Assembly: GCA_964617455.1 (NCBI GenBank)
Contig: CAZTYF010000001.1
Coordinates: 136,347-200,346, forward strand
Direction of reading: 5' to 3'
From: Monoglobus sp964617455
Lineage (GTDB): Bacteria > Bacillota > Clostridia > Monoglobales > Monoglobaceae
DNA: 64,000 nt
Part shown: positions 52,720 through 61,463 of the stretch, in pieces
Numbering within the stretch: the first letter of the stretch is position 1
How the letters are laid out: every line of letters starts with the position of its first letter
The notes under the pieces: generated by a model
The model's database searches: none
The model's input: only the letters and a program-made list of their open reading frames with translations
Told to the model about the DNA's origin: nothing
Program-made: the position numbers and the translations under genes

Positions 52720-53946
52720 CTACAGCCCAAGCATATTTTGCAAAATCAGGCGGTTTATTTGCTCTCTTGTCAGACTGTTGGACAGTTGTTTTCCCGTCAG
52801 TTCCTCACGGAGCATATCCTCATAATAGGCCCTGTAAATCCCCTGCATAAAATTTTCGCTTGCGGCGTTTTCTATCTCCTGCTCGTTGAGGCGGGATTTT
52901 TGGCCGTTTAACACATCCGTCCAGGCGGACTCTTGGGCATTTTGCCGCTCCGTCCAATCGTAGTTTTGTCTGTTTTGGGCCTCCGCCCACCGACGTTCAA
53001 AAGCGGCCTCATCCCTTGCGGCGTTGCTTGCCAGGGAATCATTCGCTCCCGACACGGTTCCGATGTTGGCCTCATAGGCATTCTGCCAAAGGTCTCCGTA
53101 GAGGTCAATCATATCCTCCAGCAGTTCCTCATCTCTGTCAAGGCTCTCCGAATATCTCTCATAGGCCGCCTCCGCCAGTTCCGGAATCATTTCCGACAGG
53201 CGGCTCCCGTAATACTGTTGTGCCAAGGCCCCTGCGGTTACCGCCGAGGAGTTGGAATACCCGCCGGTCATGGCGGAATATTCCGCCATGGCATCCTGCG
53301 CGGCCCTTTCCCCGTTCAGACGGTATTGCTCTTCATAGGCCTTATAGACCGGGTCGGGATTCGCATCATAGGAAAACTCCTCCCGATTTGCGACGGAATC
53401 CCTAAGGCTCTCGATTTGGGGCAGATACATATCGTTATACCTATCAAGCAATTCGTTGGGGGACGTCACATTCAGGGAATTGACATAGTCATCCACCAGG
53501 GCCCGCACGTCGTTTTGGAAGGCCCAGGCTTTCCCCTCATCGTCAACATACAAAATATCAAGGGGAACTCCCCCTATGGTGACCACCCCGTCGCTGTATC
53601 CCAAAGCGTCCGCCGACAGGCCGTATCTTCCCGCATAGCTGCCGTAGGCGTCCGACACACGCACCACGGGATTGTCCGTGCCGGAATAAAATCTCGCAAC
53701 ACTTTGCCGTATATCCGAGGGCATGGAATAGGAAATCCCCCTGCCCTCGTCCACATACCGGGGCCTCATCAACTCCCGACCGCCCAAGGTCACGGTTTTG
53801 TTTGCCTCGTTATAGCCTATCAAATCGTTGTCGATGCCCATATTTCTCAGGGTTGCCCGAACACCCACCATACCGTCGGGTCGTCGGGGCACATCGATTT
53901 GGATTCGGTTTGCTCCCGATTTGATTTTATCTGATGTGTTTGACAT
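52720..53946 (-). CDS. Phage virion protein, possible ejection/internal protein
   Basis: 408 residues. Residues 20-135 contain two related small domains (VRATLRNMGIDNDLIGYNEANKTVTLGG and AGRYGLSADALGYSDGVVTIGG). The rest is helical, rich in Ala, Glu, Asn and Tyr (EEQYRLNGERAAQDAMAEYS, AAFERRWAEAQNRQNYDWTERQN), typical of internal virion proteins ejected with DNA in podoviruses. GGGAGG precedes the ATG, and the start overlaps the upstream gene by 20 bases. It is the last gene of the capsid unit. Function is inferred from order and composition. Confidence 0.5.
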   Translation of the reverse strand: MSNTSDKIKSGANRIQIDVPRRPDGMVGVRATLRNMGIDNDLIGYNEANKTVTLGGRELMRPRYVDEGRGISYSMPSDIRQSVARFYSGTDNPVVRVSDAYGSYAGRYGLSADALGYSDGVVTIGGVPLDILYVDDEGKAWAFQNDVRALVDDYVNSLNVTSPNELLDRYNDMYLPQIESLRDSVANREEFSYDANPDPVYKAYEEQYRLNGERAAQDAMAEYSAMTGGYSNSSAVTAGALAQQYYGSRLSEMIPELAEAAYERYSESLDRDEELLEDMIDLYGDLWQNAYEANIGTVSGANDSLASNAARDEAAFERRWAEAQNRQNYDWTERQNAQESAWTDVLNGQKSRLNEQEIENAASENFMQGIYRAYYEDMLREELTGKQLSNSLTREQINRLILQNMLGL

Positions 53947-55618
53947 TCGTTCTTCCTCCCGTATAAGTTATCATTTCCATATCGTGAACCGCGGCTCTGC
54001 CTTCGCCTTCAAGCATAATGCGAAAACTGTCGCATTTTTTTATCCTCACCGGAATGCGGTGGGCCGAAAAACCTTTTTCCCCCCGAATTTCTCCGCAGAC
54101 TTTGAAATCCTCATCATCCGCCGCAAAGCTAACGGTGACTTTGGTGTCGGCGTCCGACTCAAGACGAATATAGACGGCATTTACACTCTTGAAATCGAAA
54201 TCATTGAGAGTGAATTTTTTGGATATTGCGCACCATCTTATTTTTTCGTCTCCGTCTTCGTCTCCGAGCATATACATATCCTCTTCCGTGACACCGTAGA
54301 GATGCTCCCCCAGCCTTGCAAAATCGATGAATTTCGTGTCGTCCTCCCTGTACCACAGGGCCGTGTCCGGATTGTACACAAGGAGGGAGGTCTTTCCCTT
54401 TTTGTCCGTGGCGCAGGCGTAGTAATTCTGTCCGTCCGTTCCGCTCTTGCAGGATGCGAACAGGGTTTTTATGGGGCGGCTTATCTTTTCGGGCTCGCCG
54501 CCCGTGTATTCATAAAACCCGTCCGCCGCCATATAATAGAGGGCTCCTCCCACCTCCGCTATACTTTTGCCGTCAAGGGCCCCGCCGAGAGTTTGTTTGG
54601 GAACCGAAAAGTTTTTGGGAGAGTCTCCGTAGATATGGTGGATGCAGTCCCGCTTGAAGGCCACAACCGAGGAGCGGTAGCTCACGATTCCCGTGAATTC
54701 TCCCGGGGTTCCTATTTCCGTATACCAGCTGTCGCTTCCGAGGCCTTGGAAGGAGGAAAAGTTAAAGCAATCCCCAAGCTTTGAGGCATAGATATATTCC
54801 CCGTTTGCCGACGTCCCGAACAGGCGGTTATTGTGGACACAGGCCCAAGAGATTTGCGGTATGTAAATTTCGATTTTGATTTCCCCGCTTTCGTATCCGT
54901 TGTCGAAGAGAGCATAGCCGCCCTTTTTGTTATAGAGGAGCAGTTCAAGGTCGTTTATGCCCGCCTCTTTGACGATGGCGCTGACGATGGAATTGTCGTC
55001 CGCCGCATCTTTTCGGCCACCGAGGACCTTGGTGTTGTTTTGGTCGGAGGAGCAGCCGGATATCACCAGGCTGTCTCCGGGTTTGAAAAGTTCCCCGAAC
55101 TTTGCTCCCGCATCCTTGCTGATTTTTGCCGTGTATTTTCCGCTTATCTCATCATGGTATGAATAAAACGAGGCCCCCGCCACGGTGGTGCTCTTTCCCA
55201 TAGGCAAAAGCTCGGATTTGATTTCTCCGCTCTTCGGGTCAGGCAAATAACGGTAATACATCCTGTCCGGGAAGATGCAGATGTTTCCGCCGAAGTCCGC
55301 AATGGATTTTTCGCCCTTGCTCAGCTCTCCGCCCTCTATGGGCTCGCCCTTGTAGTAAAACCGCCCGTTTGCCACCCCCGTGAAGGAGTCAAGCTCTCCC
55401 GTGTCGAATTCCGGCAGGGTGACGGCGGCAATGTTCCGAAGGGAGGCTATGTGCCGCCGAGGCTTTCGGGGCGCCAAACAGGGGAATGAATCGGAGGACA
55501 TATTGACGGATTCGGACAGGCGTTCCTCGTCGATTTTGTCCCTTTGGTCATATCCGAAAAATCCCAAAATATCCACTTTTTTGTTTTGGCTCTTTTGAGC
55601 CGCAGGTGGCATATACAT
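53927..55618 (-). CDS. Phage tail nozzle/tubular protein B-like beta-propeller
   Basis: 563 residues; start at ATG 55618 with GGAGG upstream. Beta-rich repeats such as SYRSSVVAFKRDCIHHIYGDSP, EVGGALYYMAADGFYEYTGGEPEKIS and NNRLFGTSANGEYIYASKLGD are like those of podoviral stabilization or nozzle proteins (P22 gp10, T7 gp12). Position between the adaptor-like and ejection-like genes agrees. Confidence 0.65.
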   Translation of the reverse strand: MYMPPAAQKSQNKKVDILGFFGYDQRDKIDEERLSESVNMSSDSFPCLAPRKPRRHIASLRNIAAVTLPEFDTGELDSFTGVANGRFYYKGEPIEGGELSKGEKSIADFGGNICIFPDRMYYRYLPDPKSGEIKSELLPMGKSTTVAGASFYSYHDEISGKYTAKISKDAGAKFGELFKPGDSLVISGCSSDQNNTKVLGGRKDAADDNSIVSAIVKEAGINDLELLLYNKKGGYALFDNGYESGEIKIEIYIPQISWACVHNNRLFGTSANGEYIYASKLGDCFNFSSFQGLGSDSWYTEIGTPGEFTGIVSYRSSVVAFKRDCIHHIYGDSPKNFSVPKQTLGGALDGKSIAEVGGALYYMAADGFYEYTGGEPEKISRPIKTLFASCKSGTDGQNYYACATDKKGKTSLLVYNPDTALWYREDDTKFIDFARLGEHLYGVTEEDMYMLGDEDGDEKIRWCAISKKFTLNDFDFKSVNAVYIRLESDADTKVTVSFAADDEDFKVCGEIRGEKGFSAHRIPVRIKKCDSFRIMLEGEGRAAVHDMEMITYTGGRTNVKHIR

Positions 55619-55628
55619 AATTTTCCTC

Positions 55629-56399
55629 CTACAGATAATTCCTGAATCTCGCCAAATCATTCAGGGGGTTTCGGGTTTTGTAATCCCTTTTGTATTCGTC
55701 GTATATATTGTTATACTGCATCATATGGCTCGTATAGGTGTCGTAGTCATGCTGATACAGGGCGATTTTGGCCAGCAGATATTCGATATACATCCTGTCG
55801 TATGGAGCCTCAGCCTCGGTTTCGTCGTCTATCACCCGCTCTATCTTGAGCTTGGCCCCGGTCTCCGGAGTGAATATTTCGTCGGTTAGGCGAAGTCTCT
55901 CCCCGTCGTTTTCGAAAACATATGTGCGGGCCGCCTCAAACTCGGGTTTGTCGGGCATTTGGCAGATGATTTCGTCCCCCTCTTCGAAGGGGAGCATACT
56001 GCCCTCGATTGTGTCCTCGCCGATGTTAAATTCCCCCTCAATGCATATGTTCCTCACCGGGGCGGGGATTGTGAGATACACGATTCGAAGCGGTTTCGGG
56101 GCTCCCGAACACAGGTCCCGGTTCGGGCCCGCTCCCGCAATATAGGGCAGGCTCCTGATGTCCGCCTTTGTGAGAGGCCTGCCGCACAGATACGCCGCCT
56201 CCACATTGTCGATTGAAATATCCTCCGGGAGAGTCAGCTCCTCGTCCGCCGCAGCCATGGTTTCGATTATGTCATAGTATTTCCTCACATGGCGCCGCAG
56301 AGACAGGGACACTTCGTCGCACCAGCTCAGTTTTTCTTCAAACTCAAAATCGTTGGGACTGAGGGCGTCCGCCGCCTCTATGGCTTCCAAAATTTTCAT
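55629..56399 (-). CDS. Phage head-tail adaptor-like protein
   Basis: 256 residues, mainly helical N- and C-terminal parts (ILEAIEAADALSPNDFEFEEKLSWCDEVSLSLRRHVRKYYD; YIEYLLAKIALYQHDYDTYTSHMMQYNNIYDEY) around a beta core (LRIVYLTIPAPVRNICIEGEF). This is the plan of tail tubular A/gp4-type adaptors between portal and nozzle. AGGTG lies before the ATG at 56399; a GTG directly after the previous stop is an alternative. Confidence 0.6.
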   Translation of the reverse strand: MKILEAIEAADALSPNDFEFEEKLSWCDEVSLSLRRHVRKYYDIIETMAAADEELTLPEDISIDNVEAAYLCGRPLTKADIRSLPYIAGAGPNRDLCSGAPKPLRIVYLTIPAPVRNICIEGEFNIGEDTIEGSMLPFEEGDEIICQMPDKPEFEAARTYVFENDGERLRLTDEIFTPETGAKLKIERVIDDETEAEAPYDRMYIEYLLAKIALYQHDYDTYTSHMMQYNNIYDEYKRDYKTRNPLNDLARFRNYL

Positions 56400-56408
56400 T
56401 TGAAACAC

Positions 56409-56651
56409 CTAATCCTTCAAGGCGGCTATATATTTCTCCGCGGCGTCTTCCTGGCGGCGGGCCCGCTCCACAGCCAATGCAACCTTTCGGGGAACCGAAA
56501 CCGTCTCTCCCCGCCTGATTTGATAGTTTATGCCGTTGACCGTCACGGTCAGGTCGTCCTTGTTTTTCCAGTTGTCCTTGACCAAGGTGAGGGGAACCGG
56601 CTTGTTATAGAAAGCCTCAAGCTCCGCCTCGTGTTTTTGTGTTTTTGTCAT
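56409..56651 (-). CDS. Small phage structural-region protein
   Basis: 80 residues, charged. The middle has a small beta segment (DDLTVTVNGINYQIRRGETVSVPRKVALAVERAR) between capsid and adaptor genes. The PRKVALAVERARRQ motif is common in short phage proteins at this position. No function can be assigned from the sequence. Confidence 0.65.
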   Translation of the reverse strand: MTKTQKHEAELEAFYNKPVPLTLVKDNWKNKDDLTVTVNGINYQIRRGETVSVPRKVALAVERARRQEDAAEKYIAALKD

Positions 56652-56690
56652 TTTCGCACCTCCTCAAATATTCCCGTAAAAAGCTTTGAC

Positions 56691-57923
56691 TCAATAGCTG
56701 CAGGTGGTCTCCACTCTCACCATAAATTCCGGGGAGAGGATTTCCGCCGTCTGTGTGGCCTTCCAGCCTACGGTGCTCCTCTGGTCGAGAGGGTCTCCCG
56801 TGCCTGCGCTGCCCTTTTGCTTGATTATGGTTTCAAGTCCGCCTCCGGTTATGTTGGTGACTCCGTAGGCGTTTTGGCCGATGAACAGGGTTGAATATAT
56901 ATCCCTGCCGTCCTTGCCCGCTCCCGCAGGATAGATAATCGAGCCTGCCGTGACCGTGGGGCTCAAATCCTCATTCACGGTAATCTTGGCCGTTCCCGCC
57001 TCTCCTACCGTGGCTGAGGCCACCGTATAGTCGAAACCGTTTATCTGAACGGCCTTTTCCGCCAGAGCCGTGGCGTCCGCCGCCGCGATTTCCTCCGCAA
57101 CGGTTATGTTTTTGCCCGACACGGCAGCCACCGTCAAACTTTCCGGGTCCCCGGTTTTGATGTTTGCCATATTCCGCAAAGGGGCCGCCCTGAAAATCTT
57201 GGCCTCGGTGGATTCCACAAACACCACTCCGTGAATCTTTCCTATGGTTCCGTTGTACCAATCCTTGGGGTCCACATTCTGCTTGACCGCCTTCCACTCC
57301 GGGTCGCTTGTAAGGTCATTGGCAACATCCGGATGGATGATGGCCACATAGCAGCCGTCCTTTATGGGCTGGGCGTTGTTGCGCTTGAGGGTGGCAACCG
57401 CCTTTTTGACGGCGGCCACGCTGAGGTAGTCATTCCCCGTCTCTTGGCCTCCGACCAGCACATTTCTGTCCGCCTTTCCGTCCCCGTACTGCACGTTGGT
57501 TCCCGCATTGATTTTCTCGCGGATAACCGTGTCGAGAGTTCTGCCCGCCTGGTCCCCCAACACGTTTTGGGTCTCCACAATCACATTGTCTATGGCGGAC
57601 AGGGTCAGCATATCCGACAAGGTGATATAGTCCCCGTACTGCTCCACAACGGACTCCACCGTGGTCACATTGAGGCGGTTGCCCTTGGGAGTGACTCCTT
57701 CGGTGAGGGGCTTCATGGCCTTCGGGAGGGGGCTGAACCGTCTGAATTCAATGGTCTTTCCCGAGCCTTTGGGGATGGGCTTGCTTTGGCCGAATTTGGC
57801 GTGTACCAGCTTGGGAGAGGCAAAACGTATCATCTGCCTGTCGTAGTACTTTTTCATTTCGGGACTTAAATCGTTCCCTACGCCCTTGGTGGCCGTTGTC
57901 TGTGTGTTGTATTCAATACTCAT
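56691..57923 (-). CDS. Major capsid protein, N4-gp56 family
   Basis: 410 residues. The start MSIEYNTQTTATKGVGNDLSPEMKKYYDRQMIRFASPKLVHAKFGQSKPIPKGSGKTIEFRRFSPL, with the turn LTEGVTPKGNRLNVTTVESVVEQYGDYITLSDML, is characteristic of this HK97-fold capsid family. Later segments DGCYVAIIHPDVANDLTSDPEWK and IGKIHGVVFVESTEAKIF agree. Complete and undamaged, with an inserted Ig-like region near residues 275-330. It follows the scaffold-like gene. Confidence 0.92.
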   Translation of the reverse strand: MSIEYNTQTTATKGVGNDLSPEMKKYYDRQMIRFASPKLVHAKFGQSKPIPKGSGKTIEFRRFSPLPKAMKPLTEGVTPKGNRLNVTTVESVVEQYGDYITLSDMLTLSAIDNVIVETQNVLGDQAGRTLDTVIREKINAGTNVQYGDGKADRNVLVGGQETGNDYLSVAAVKKAVATLKRNNAQPIKDGCYVAIIHPDVANDLTSDPEWKAVKQNVDPKDWYNGTIGKIHGVVFVESTEAKIFRAAPLRNMANIKTGDPESLTVAAVSGKNITVAEEIAAADATALAEKAVQINGFDYTVASATVGEAGTAKITVNEDLSPTVTAGSIIYPAGAGKDGRDIYSTLFIGQNAYGVTNITGGGLETIIKQKGSAGTGDPLDQRSTVGWKATQTAEILSPEFMVRVETTCSY

Positions 57924-57975
57924 AAAAATACCTCCGTTATAAATTTAATATGCCCGATGCTTCGGCGCCGATGCC

Positions 57976-58464
57976 TTAAAAGGAAATATGCTCCCCCTTG
58001 CGAACACGGCGGATGATGTCGTCCACTTCCTCATCGCTCATTTCCTCGGGATTCTTTTTGACAATGCCGCTGCCTCCGGACTTGGCCGTTCCGTTTTCCG
58101 TAATCCTCCTATCCGCCGCCGCATTTTTGATTCTCCCGAATAAGGCCCCGTCCTCCCGGTGAGTCAAATAATAGGCATCCTCCACACTGAGGCCGTTGAC
58201 CCAAAGGTAGTTGCAAAATTTGGGATTTTTAAGTTCCCGCCCGATGTCAAAATCGGGATTCTTTCGGGAAAACTCCCTGATTTGAGCGTCAATCTCCGCC
58301 GTCCGCTTTTCCATATAGGCCTCAAAACGGGCTTCCTCCCCGGCCGGGAGAGAGCCTCGGGCTCCCGATTCGGCCCTCGGGATTCCCGCCTCCGATCCGT
58401 TTGGGAGAGAGTCCCCAAGCTTCCTTTCGTCGGGACTTTGTCTTCTGTTTCCAAATCCAAGCAT
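57976..58464 (-). CDS. Phage scaffold-like protein
   Basis: 162 residues, highly charged and helical (ARFEAYMEKRTAEIDAQIREFSRKNPDFDIGRELKNPKFC; KKNPEEMSDEEVDDIIRRVRKGE), directly upstream of capsid, where the scaffold normally lies. GGAG lies seven bases before the ATG at 58464; an ATG six bases earlier is too near the site. It is the first gene after the phage promoter at 58508-58538. Confidence 0.6.
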   Translation of the reverse strand: MLGFGNRRQSPDERKLGDSLPNGSEAGIPRAESGARGSLPAGEEARFEAYMEKRTAEIDAQIREFSRKNPDFDIGRELKNPKFCNYLWVNGLSVEDAYYLTHREDGALFGRIKNAAADRRITENGTAKSGGSGIVKKNPEEMSDEEVDDIIRRVRKGEHISF

Positions 58465-58507
58465 AGCCATGCTCCTTTCCTGATATTTTCGCCGCGGTTT
58501 TCCCGCT

Positions 58508-58538
58508 GCAATTCCATTATATATCACAAAACGTGCCC
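58508..58538 (-). promoter_or_regulatory. Phage promoter of the capsid unit, copy of the fibre-portal promoter
   Basis: On the minus strand GGGCAC (58538-58533), exactly 11 bases, then TATAATGGAATTGC (58521-58508), matching the promoter at 4034-4064 in both boxes and spacing. A GGGCGG box lies 10 bases further upstream. No -35 hexamer is seen, so the same activator or sigma-like factor is implied. Confidence 0.75.
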
Positions 58539-58629
58539 AAAACCGCCCAGATGAGGGCGAAATGGGACAACTTCCGAGCATTTACAAAAAACCGAGATAT
58601 TTTTGAGACGGTTTTGTATAAATTTTGGG

Positions 58630-58658
58630 TTGACAGCATAGGGTTAAAGTGATATACT
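58630..58658 (+). promoter_or_regulatory. Promoter of the glutamate synthase operon
   Basis: TTGACA (58630-58635), 17-base spacer, TATACT (58653-58658). It is divergent from the phage capsid promoter 90 bases away. Confidence 0.75.
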
Positions 58659-58675
58659 GTAATAACCGAACAAGG

Positions 58676-58713
58676 GCGTTCGTCGGCTCACCGGAGCGGC
58701 GAACGCTGTTTTT
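58676..58713 (+). promoter_or_regulatory. Leader hairpin, candidate transcription attenuator
   Basis: A 13-bp stem (GCGTTCG..CTC with GAGC..CGAACGC, one G-U pair and one bulge) closes a 4-base ACCG loop and is followed by TGTTTTTATG, the form of an intrinsic terminator placed 108 bases before the first gene. A second small stem GCAGA/TCTGC lies near 58787-58802. ANTAR proteins relieve such terminators. Confidence 0.5.
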
Positions 58714-58821
58714 ATGTACGGAACAAAGGCAGACGGTGCTTATTTTCGGCGGCGGCGGAGGTCAAACATCCCCCGAAAAAGCCGCAGATTTTTGTCTGCT
58801 GTGTGGGAAGGAGAAAGAGAT

Positions 58822-59943
58822 ATGCTACTCAGAGAAGGTGAAAAGGGCAACAGAATTCCCTCGGGATGCGCAATATCCGGTATTTTCTCGAAAAGCGGAG
58901 CGAGAATCAACGGCAAGCAAATCATCGATTCGATTTCCGTTATGCATGACCGTTCAAACGGCTTGGGAGGCGGATTTGCAGGTTACGGCATCTATCCCGA
59001 ATACAAGAATCAGTATGCCTTTCATGTTTTCTATGACTCAAACGAGGCAAAAGAGGTCTGTGAGAGATATCTTGACAGGCATTTTGATGTTATAAACCTG
59101 TCCAAGATACCCATAACCCGAATCCCCGAAATCAAGGACGAGCCCCTGATTTGGAGGTATTTCGTGGACCCTCTGCGCACACGCTTGGCGGCCTCCCAAT
59201 TGGAGGAAAAGGAATACATCGTGCGGTGCGTGAACCGAATCAACACGGAGCTTGACGGCTGCTATGTGTTTTCCTGCGGAAAGAATATGGGAGTTTTCAA
59301 AGCGGTGGGATTCCCGGAGGATGTGGGCAAATTCTACAGACTGAACGAATATGACGGCTATTGCTGGACGGCCCACGGCCGCTATCCCACCAATACGCCG
59401 GGCTGGTGGGGAGGCGCCCATCCCTTTGCCATGCTGGACTATTCCATTGTCCACAACGGGGAAATTTCGTCCTACGACGCCAACCGCCGCTTTATCGAGA
59501 TGTACGGCTACAAATGCAACCTGCTCACCGACACGGAGGTAATAACCTACATAACCGACTATCTGCTCCGAAAGCAAAAGCTCACCCTGGAGGAGATGGC
59601 CAGCGTTGTGGCGGCGCCTTTCTGGTCCACAATCGAGCATATGGAAGAGCCGGAAAGGAGCAGGCTCAAATTCCTGCGGAACCGTTTCAGCAGTCTGCTC
59701 ATAACGGGACCCTTTTCCATCCTCCTGGGTTTCACCGGGGGAATGATGGCCCTCAACGACAGACTCAAGCTCAGGAGCATGGTTGTGGGCGAAAAGGACG
59801 ATATGGTATACATCGCCAGCGAGGAGTGCGCCATGCGCCGAGTGGAGCCCAACCTGGACAACATCTGGTCCCCCAGAGGGGGAGAGCCGGTGATTGTGCG
59901 GCTCTATGACGAGGCAATGGAAGAAATCGGAGGTGACGAATAA
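58822..59943 (+). CDS. Glutamate synthase, glutaminase (class II amidotransferase) subunit
   Basis: 373 residues, AAGGAG eight bases before the ATG. The N-terminal nucleophile cysteine is C16 (SGCAISGIFSK), so a 15-residue propeptide must be removed. Glutaminase motifs: YCWTAHGRYPTNTPGWWGGAHPF, VHNGEISSYDANRRFIE and LLTDTEVITY. It releases ammonia from glutamine for glutamate formation. It corresponds to the N-terminal domain of bacterial GltB, here a separate gene. Its stop shares one base with the next ATG (TAATG). Confidence 0.9.
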   Translation: MLLREGEKGNRIPSGCAISGIFSKSGARINGKQIIDSISVMHDRSNGLGGGFAGYGIYPEYKNQYAFHVFYDSNEAKEVCERYLDRHFDVINLSKIPITRIPEIKDEPLIWRYFVDPLRTRLAASQLEEKEYIVRCVNRINTELDGCYVFSCGKNMGVFKAVGFPEDVGKFYRLNEYDGYCWTAHGRYPTNTPGWWGGAHPFAMLDYSIVHNGEISSYDANRRFIEMYGYKCNLLTDTEVITYITDYLLRKQKLTLEEMASVVAAPFWSTIEHMEEPERSRLKFLRNRFSSLLITGPFSILLGFTGGMMALNDRLKLRSMVVGEKDDMVYIASEECAMRRVEPNLDNIWSPRGGEPVIVRLYDEAMEEIGGDE

Positions 59944-61448
59944 TGCTGCGGGACTATTTATATCCGGAATACGAGGCTGTGCGCAACTCCGATTTGTGTA
60001 TTGCCTGCCGCGCCTGCGAAAGGCAGTGCGCCAATGAGGTTCACCGCTATGACGCCGATTTGGGAAAAATGGTGAGCGACAGCGCATCTTGCGTCGACTG
60101 TCAAAGATGTGTCTGCATCTGCCCCACCCACGCCCTCAAAATCGTGAAGAGCAACAACACCTTCAAACTCAACGGCAACTGGACCAACGAGGCCATAAGC
60201 GACGTTATTCGCCAGGCGGGAACGGGAGCGGTTCTCCTGGCCGCCATGGGAAACCCCAAGGAATACCCGGTCTATTGGGACAAAATGCTCATAAACGCCT
60301 CCCAGGTCACGAACCCCTCCATAGACCCTCTGCGGGAGCCTATGGAAACCAAAACCTATTTGGGCAAAAAATCCTCAAAAATACAGAGAGACAGAAACGG
60401 AAATATAATCCCGGAATCCTCCCCCCAACTGGAGCTTGAAACCCCGATTATGTTTTCCGCCATGTCCTACGGCTCCATAAGCTACAACGCCCACAAGAGC
60501 CTTGCCACCGCGGCGGAGGAGTTGGGAATTTATTACAACACCGGCGAGGGCGGACTCCATGAGGACTTTTATCAATACGGCCCCAACACCATCGTTCAGG
60601 TGGCCTCGGGAAGATTCGGCGTCCATGAGGAATACCTCAATGCGGGAGCCGCCATTGAAATCAAAATGGGCCAGGGGGCCAAGCCGGGAATCGGAGGACA
60701 TCTGCCCGGCGAGAAAATCGTTGACGACATTTCCAAAACCAGGATGATTCCGGAGGGCACCGACGCCATATCTCCGGCACCCCATCATGATATATACTCC
60801 ATAGAGGACCTGCGCCAGTTGGTGTTCTCCCTGAAGGAAGCCAGCGACTATAAAAAACCCGTAATCGTCAAAATCGCCGCCGTCCACAATGTGGCGGCCA
60901 TCGCCAGCGGTATCGCCCGCAGCGGTGCGGACATAATCGCCATCGACGGCTACAGAGGCGGCACGGGAGCGGCTCCCAAAAGGATTCGGGACAATGTGGG
61001 CATACCCATCGAATTGGCCCTGGCCAGTGTGGACCAGCGGCTCAGGGACGAGGGCATCAGAGACGAGGTATCGGTGGTAGTGGGCGGCAGCATCAGAAGC
61101 AGCGCCGATGTGGTGAAAGCGATAGCCTTGGGCGCCGATGCGGTATACATTGCGACCTCCGCACTGATTGCCTTGGGCTGCCATCTTTGCCGCACCTGCA
61201 ACGCAGACAGATGCAATTGGGGCATAGCCACCCAAGTGCCCGAATTGGTGAAACGCCTCAATCCCGCCGACGGCAAAGAGAGATTGGTGAACCTTGTCAC
61301 CGCCTGGACCCACGAAATCAAAGAGATGATGGGCGGCATGGGCATCAATTCCATCGAAGCCCTGCGGGGAAACAGACTTATGCTCAGAGGCATAGGCCTC
61401 ACAAACAAGGAATTGGAAATCTTGGGCATCAAACATGCGGGCGAATAA
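59943..61448 (+). CDS. Glutamate synthase, FMN-binding synthase subunit with ferredoxin-like N-terminus
   Basis: 501 residues. Residues 1-65 carry two 4Fe-4S motifs (CIACRACERQC and CVDCQRCVCICP). Then comes the FMN barrel (IMFSAMSYGSISYNAHKSLATAAEELG, GQGAKPGIGGHLPGEKI, IDGYRGGTGAAP, VVVGGSIRSSADVVKAIALGADAVYI). The 3Fe-4S cysteines are in CHLCRTCNADRCNWGIATQ. It converts 2-oxoglutarate and ammonia to glutamate. This archaeal-type arrangement is typical of Clostridia. Confidence 0.94.
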   Translation: MLRDYLYPEYEAVRNSDLCIACRACERQCANEVHRYDADLGKMVSDSASCVDCQRCVCICPTHALKIVKSNNTFKLNGNWTNEAISDVIRQAGTGAVLLAAMGNPKEYPVYWDKMLINASQVTNPSIDPLREPMETKTYLGKKSSKIQRDRNGNIIPESSPQLELETPIMFSAMSYGSISYNAHKSLATAAEELGIYYNTGEGGLHEDFYQYGPNTIVQVASGRFGVHEEYLNAGAAIEIKMGQGAKPGIGGHLPGEKIVDDISKTRMIPEGTDAISPAPHHDIYSIEDLRQLVFSLKEASDYKKPVIVKIAAVHNVAAIASGIARSGADIIAIDGYRGGTGAAPKRIRDNVGIPIELALASVDQRLRDEGIRDEVSVVVGGSIRSSADVVKAIALGADAVYIATSALIALGCHLCRTCNADRCNWGIATQVPELVKRLNPADGKERLVNLVTAWTHEIKEMMGGMGINSIEALRGNRLMLRGIGLTNKELEILGIKHAGE

Positions 61449-61463
61449 GGAGTGTATGTCATT

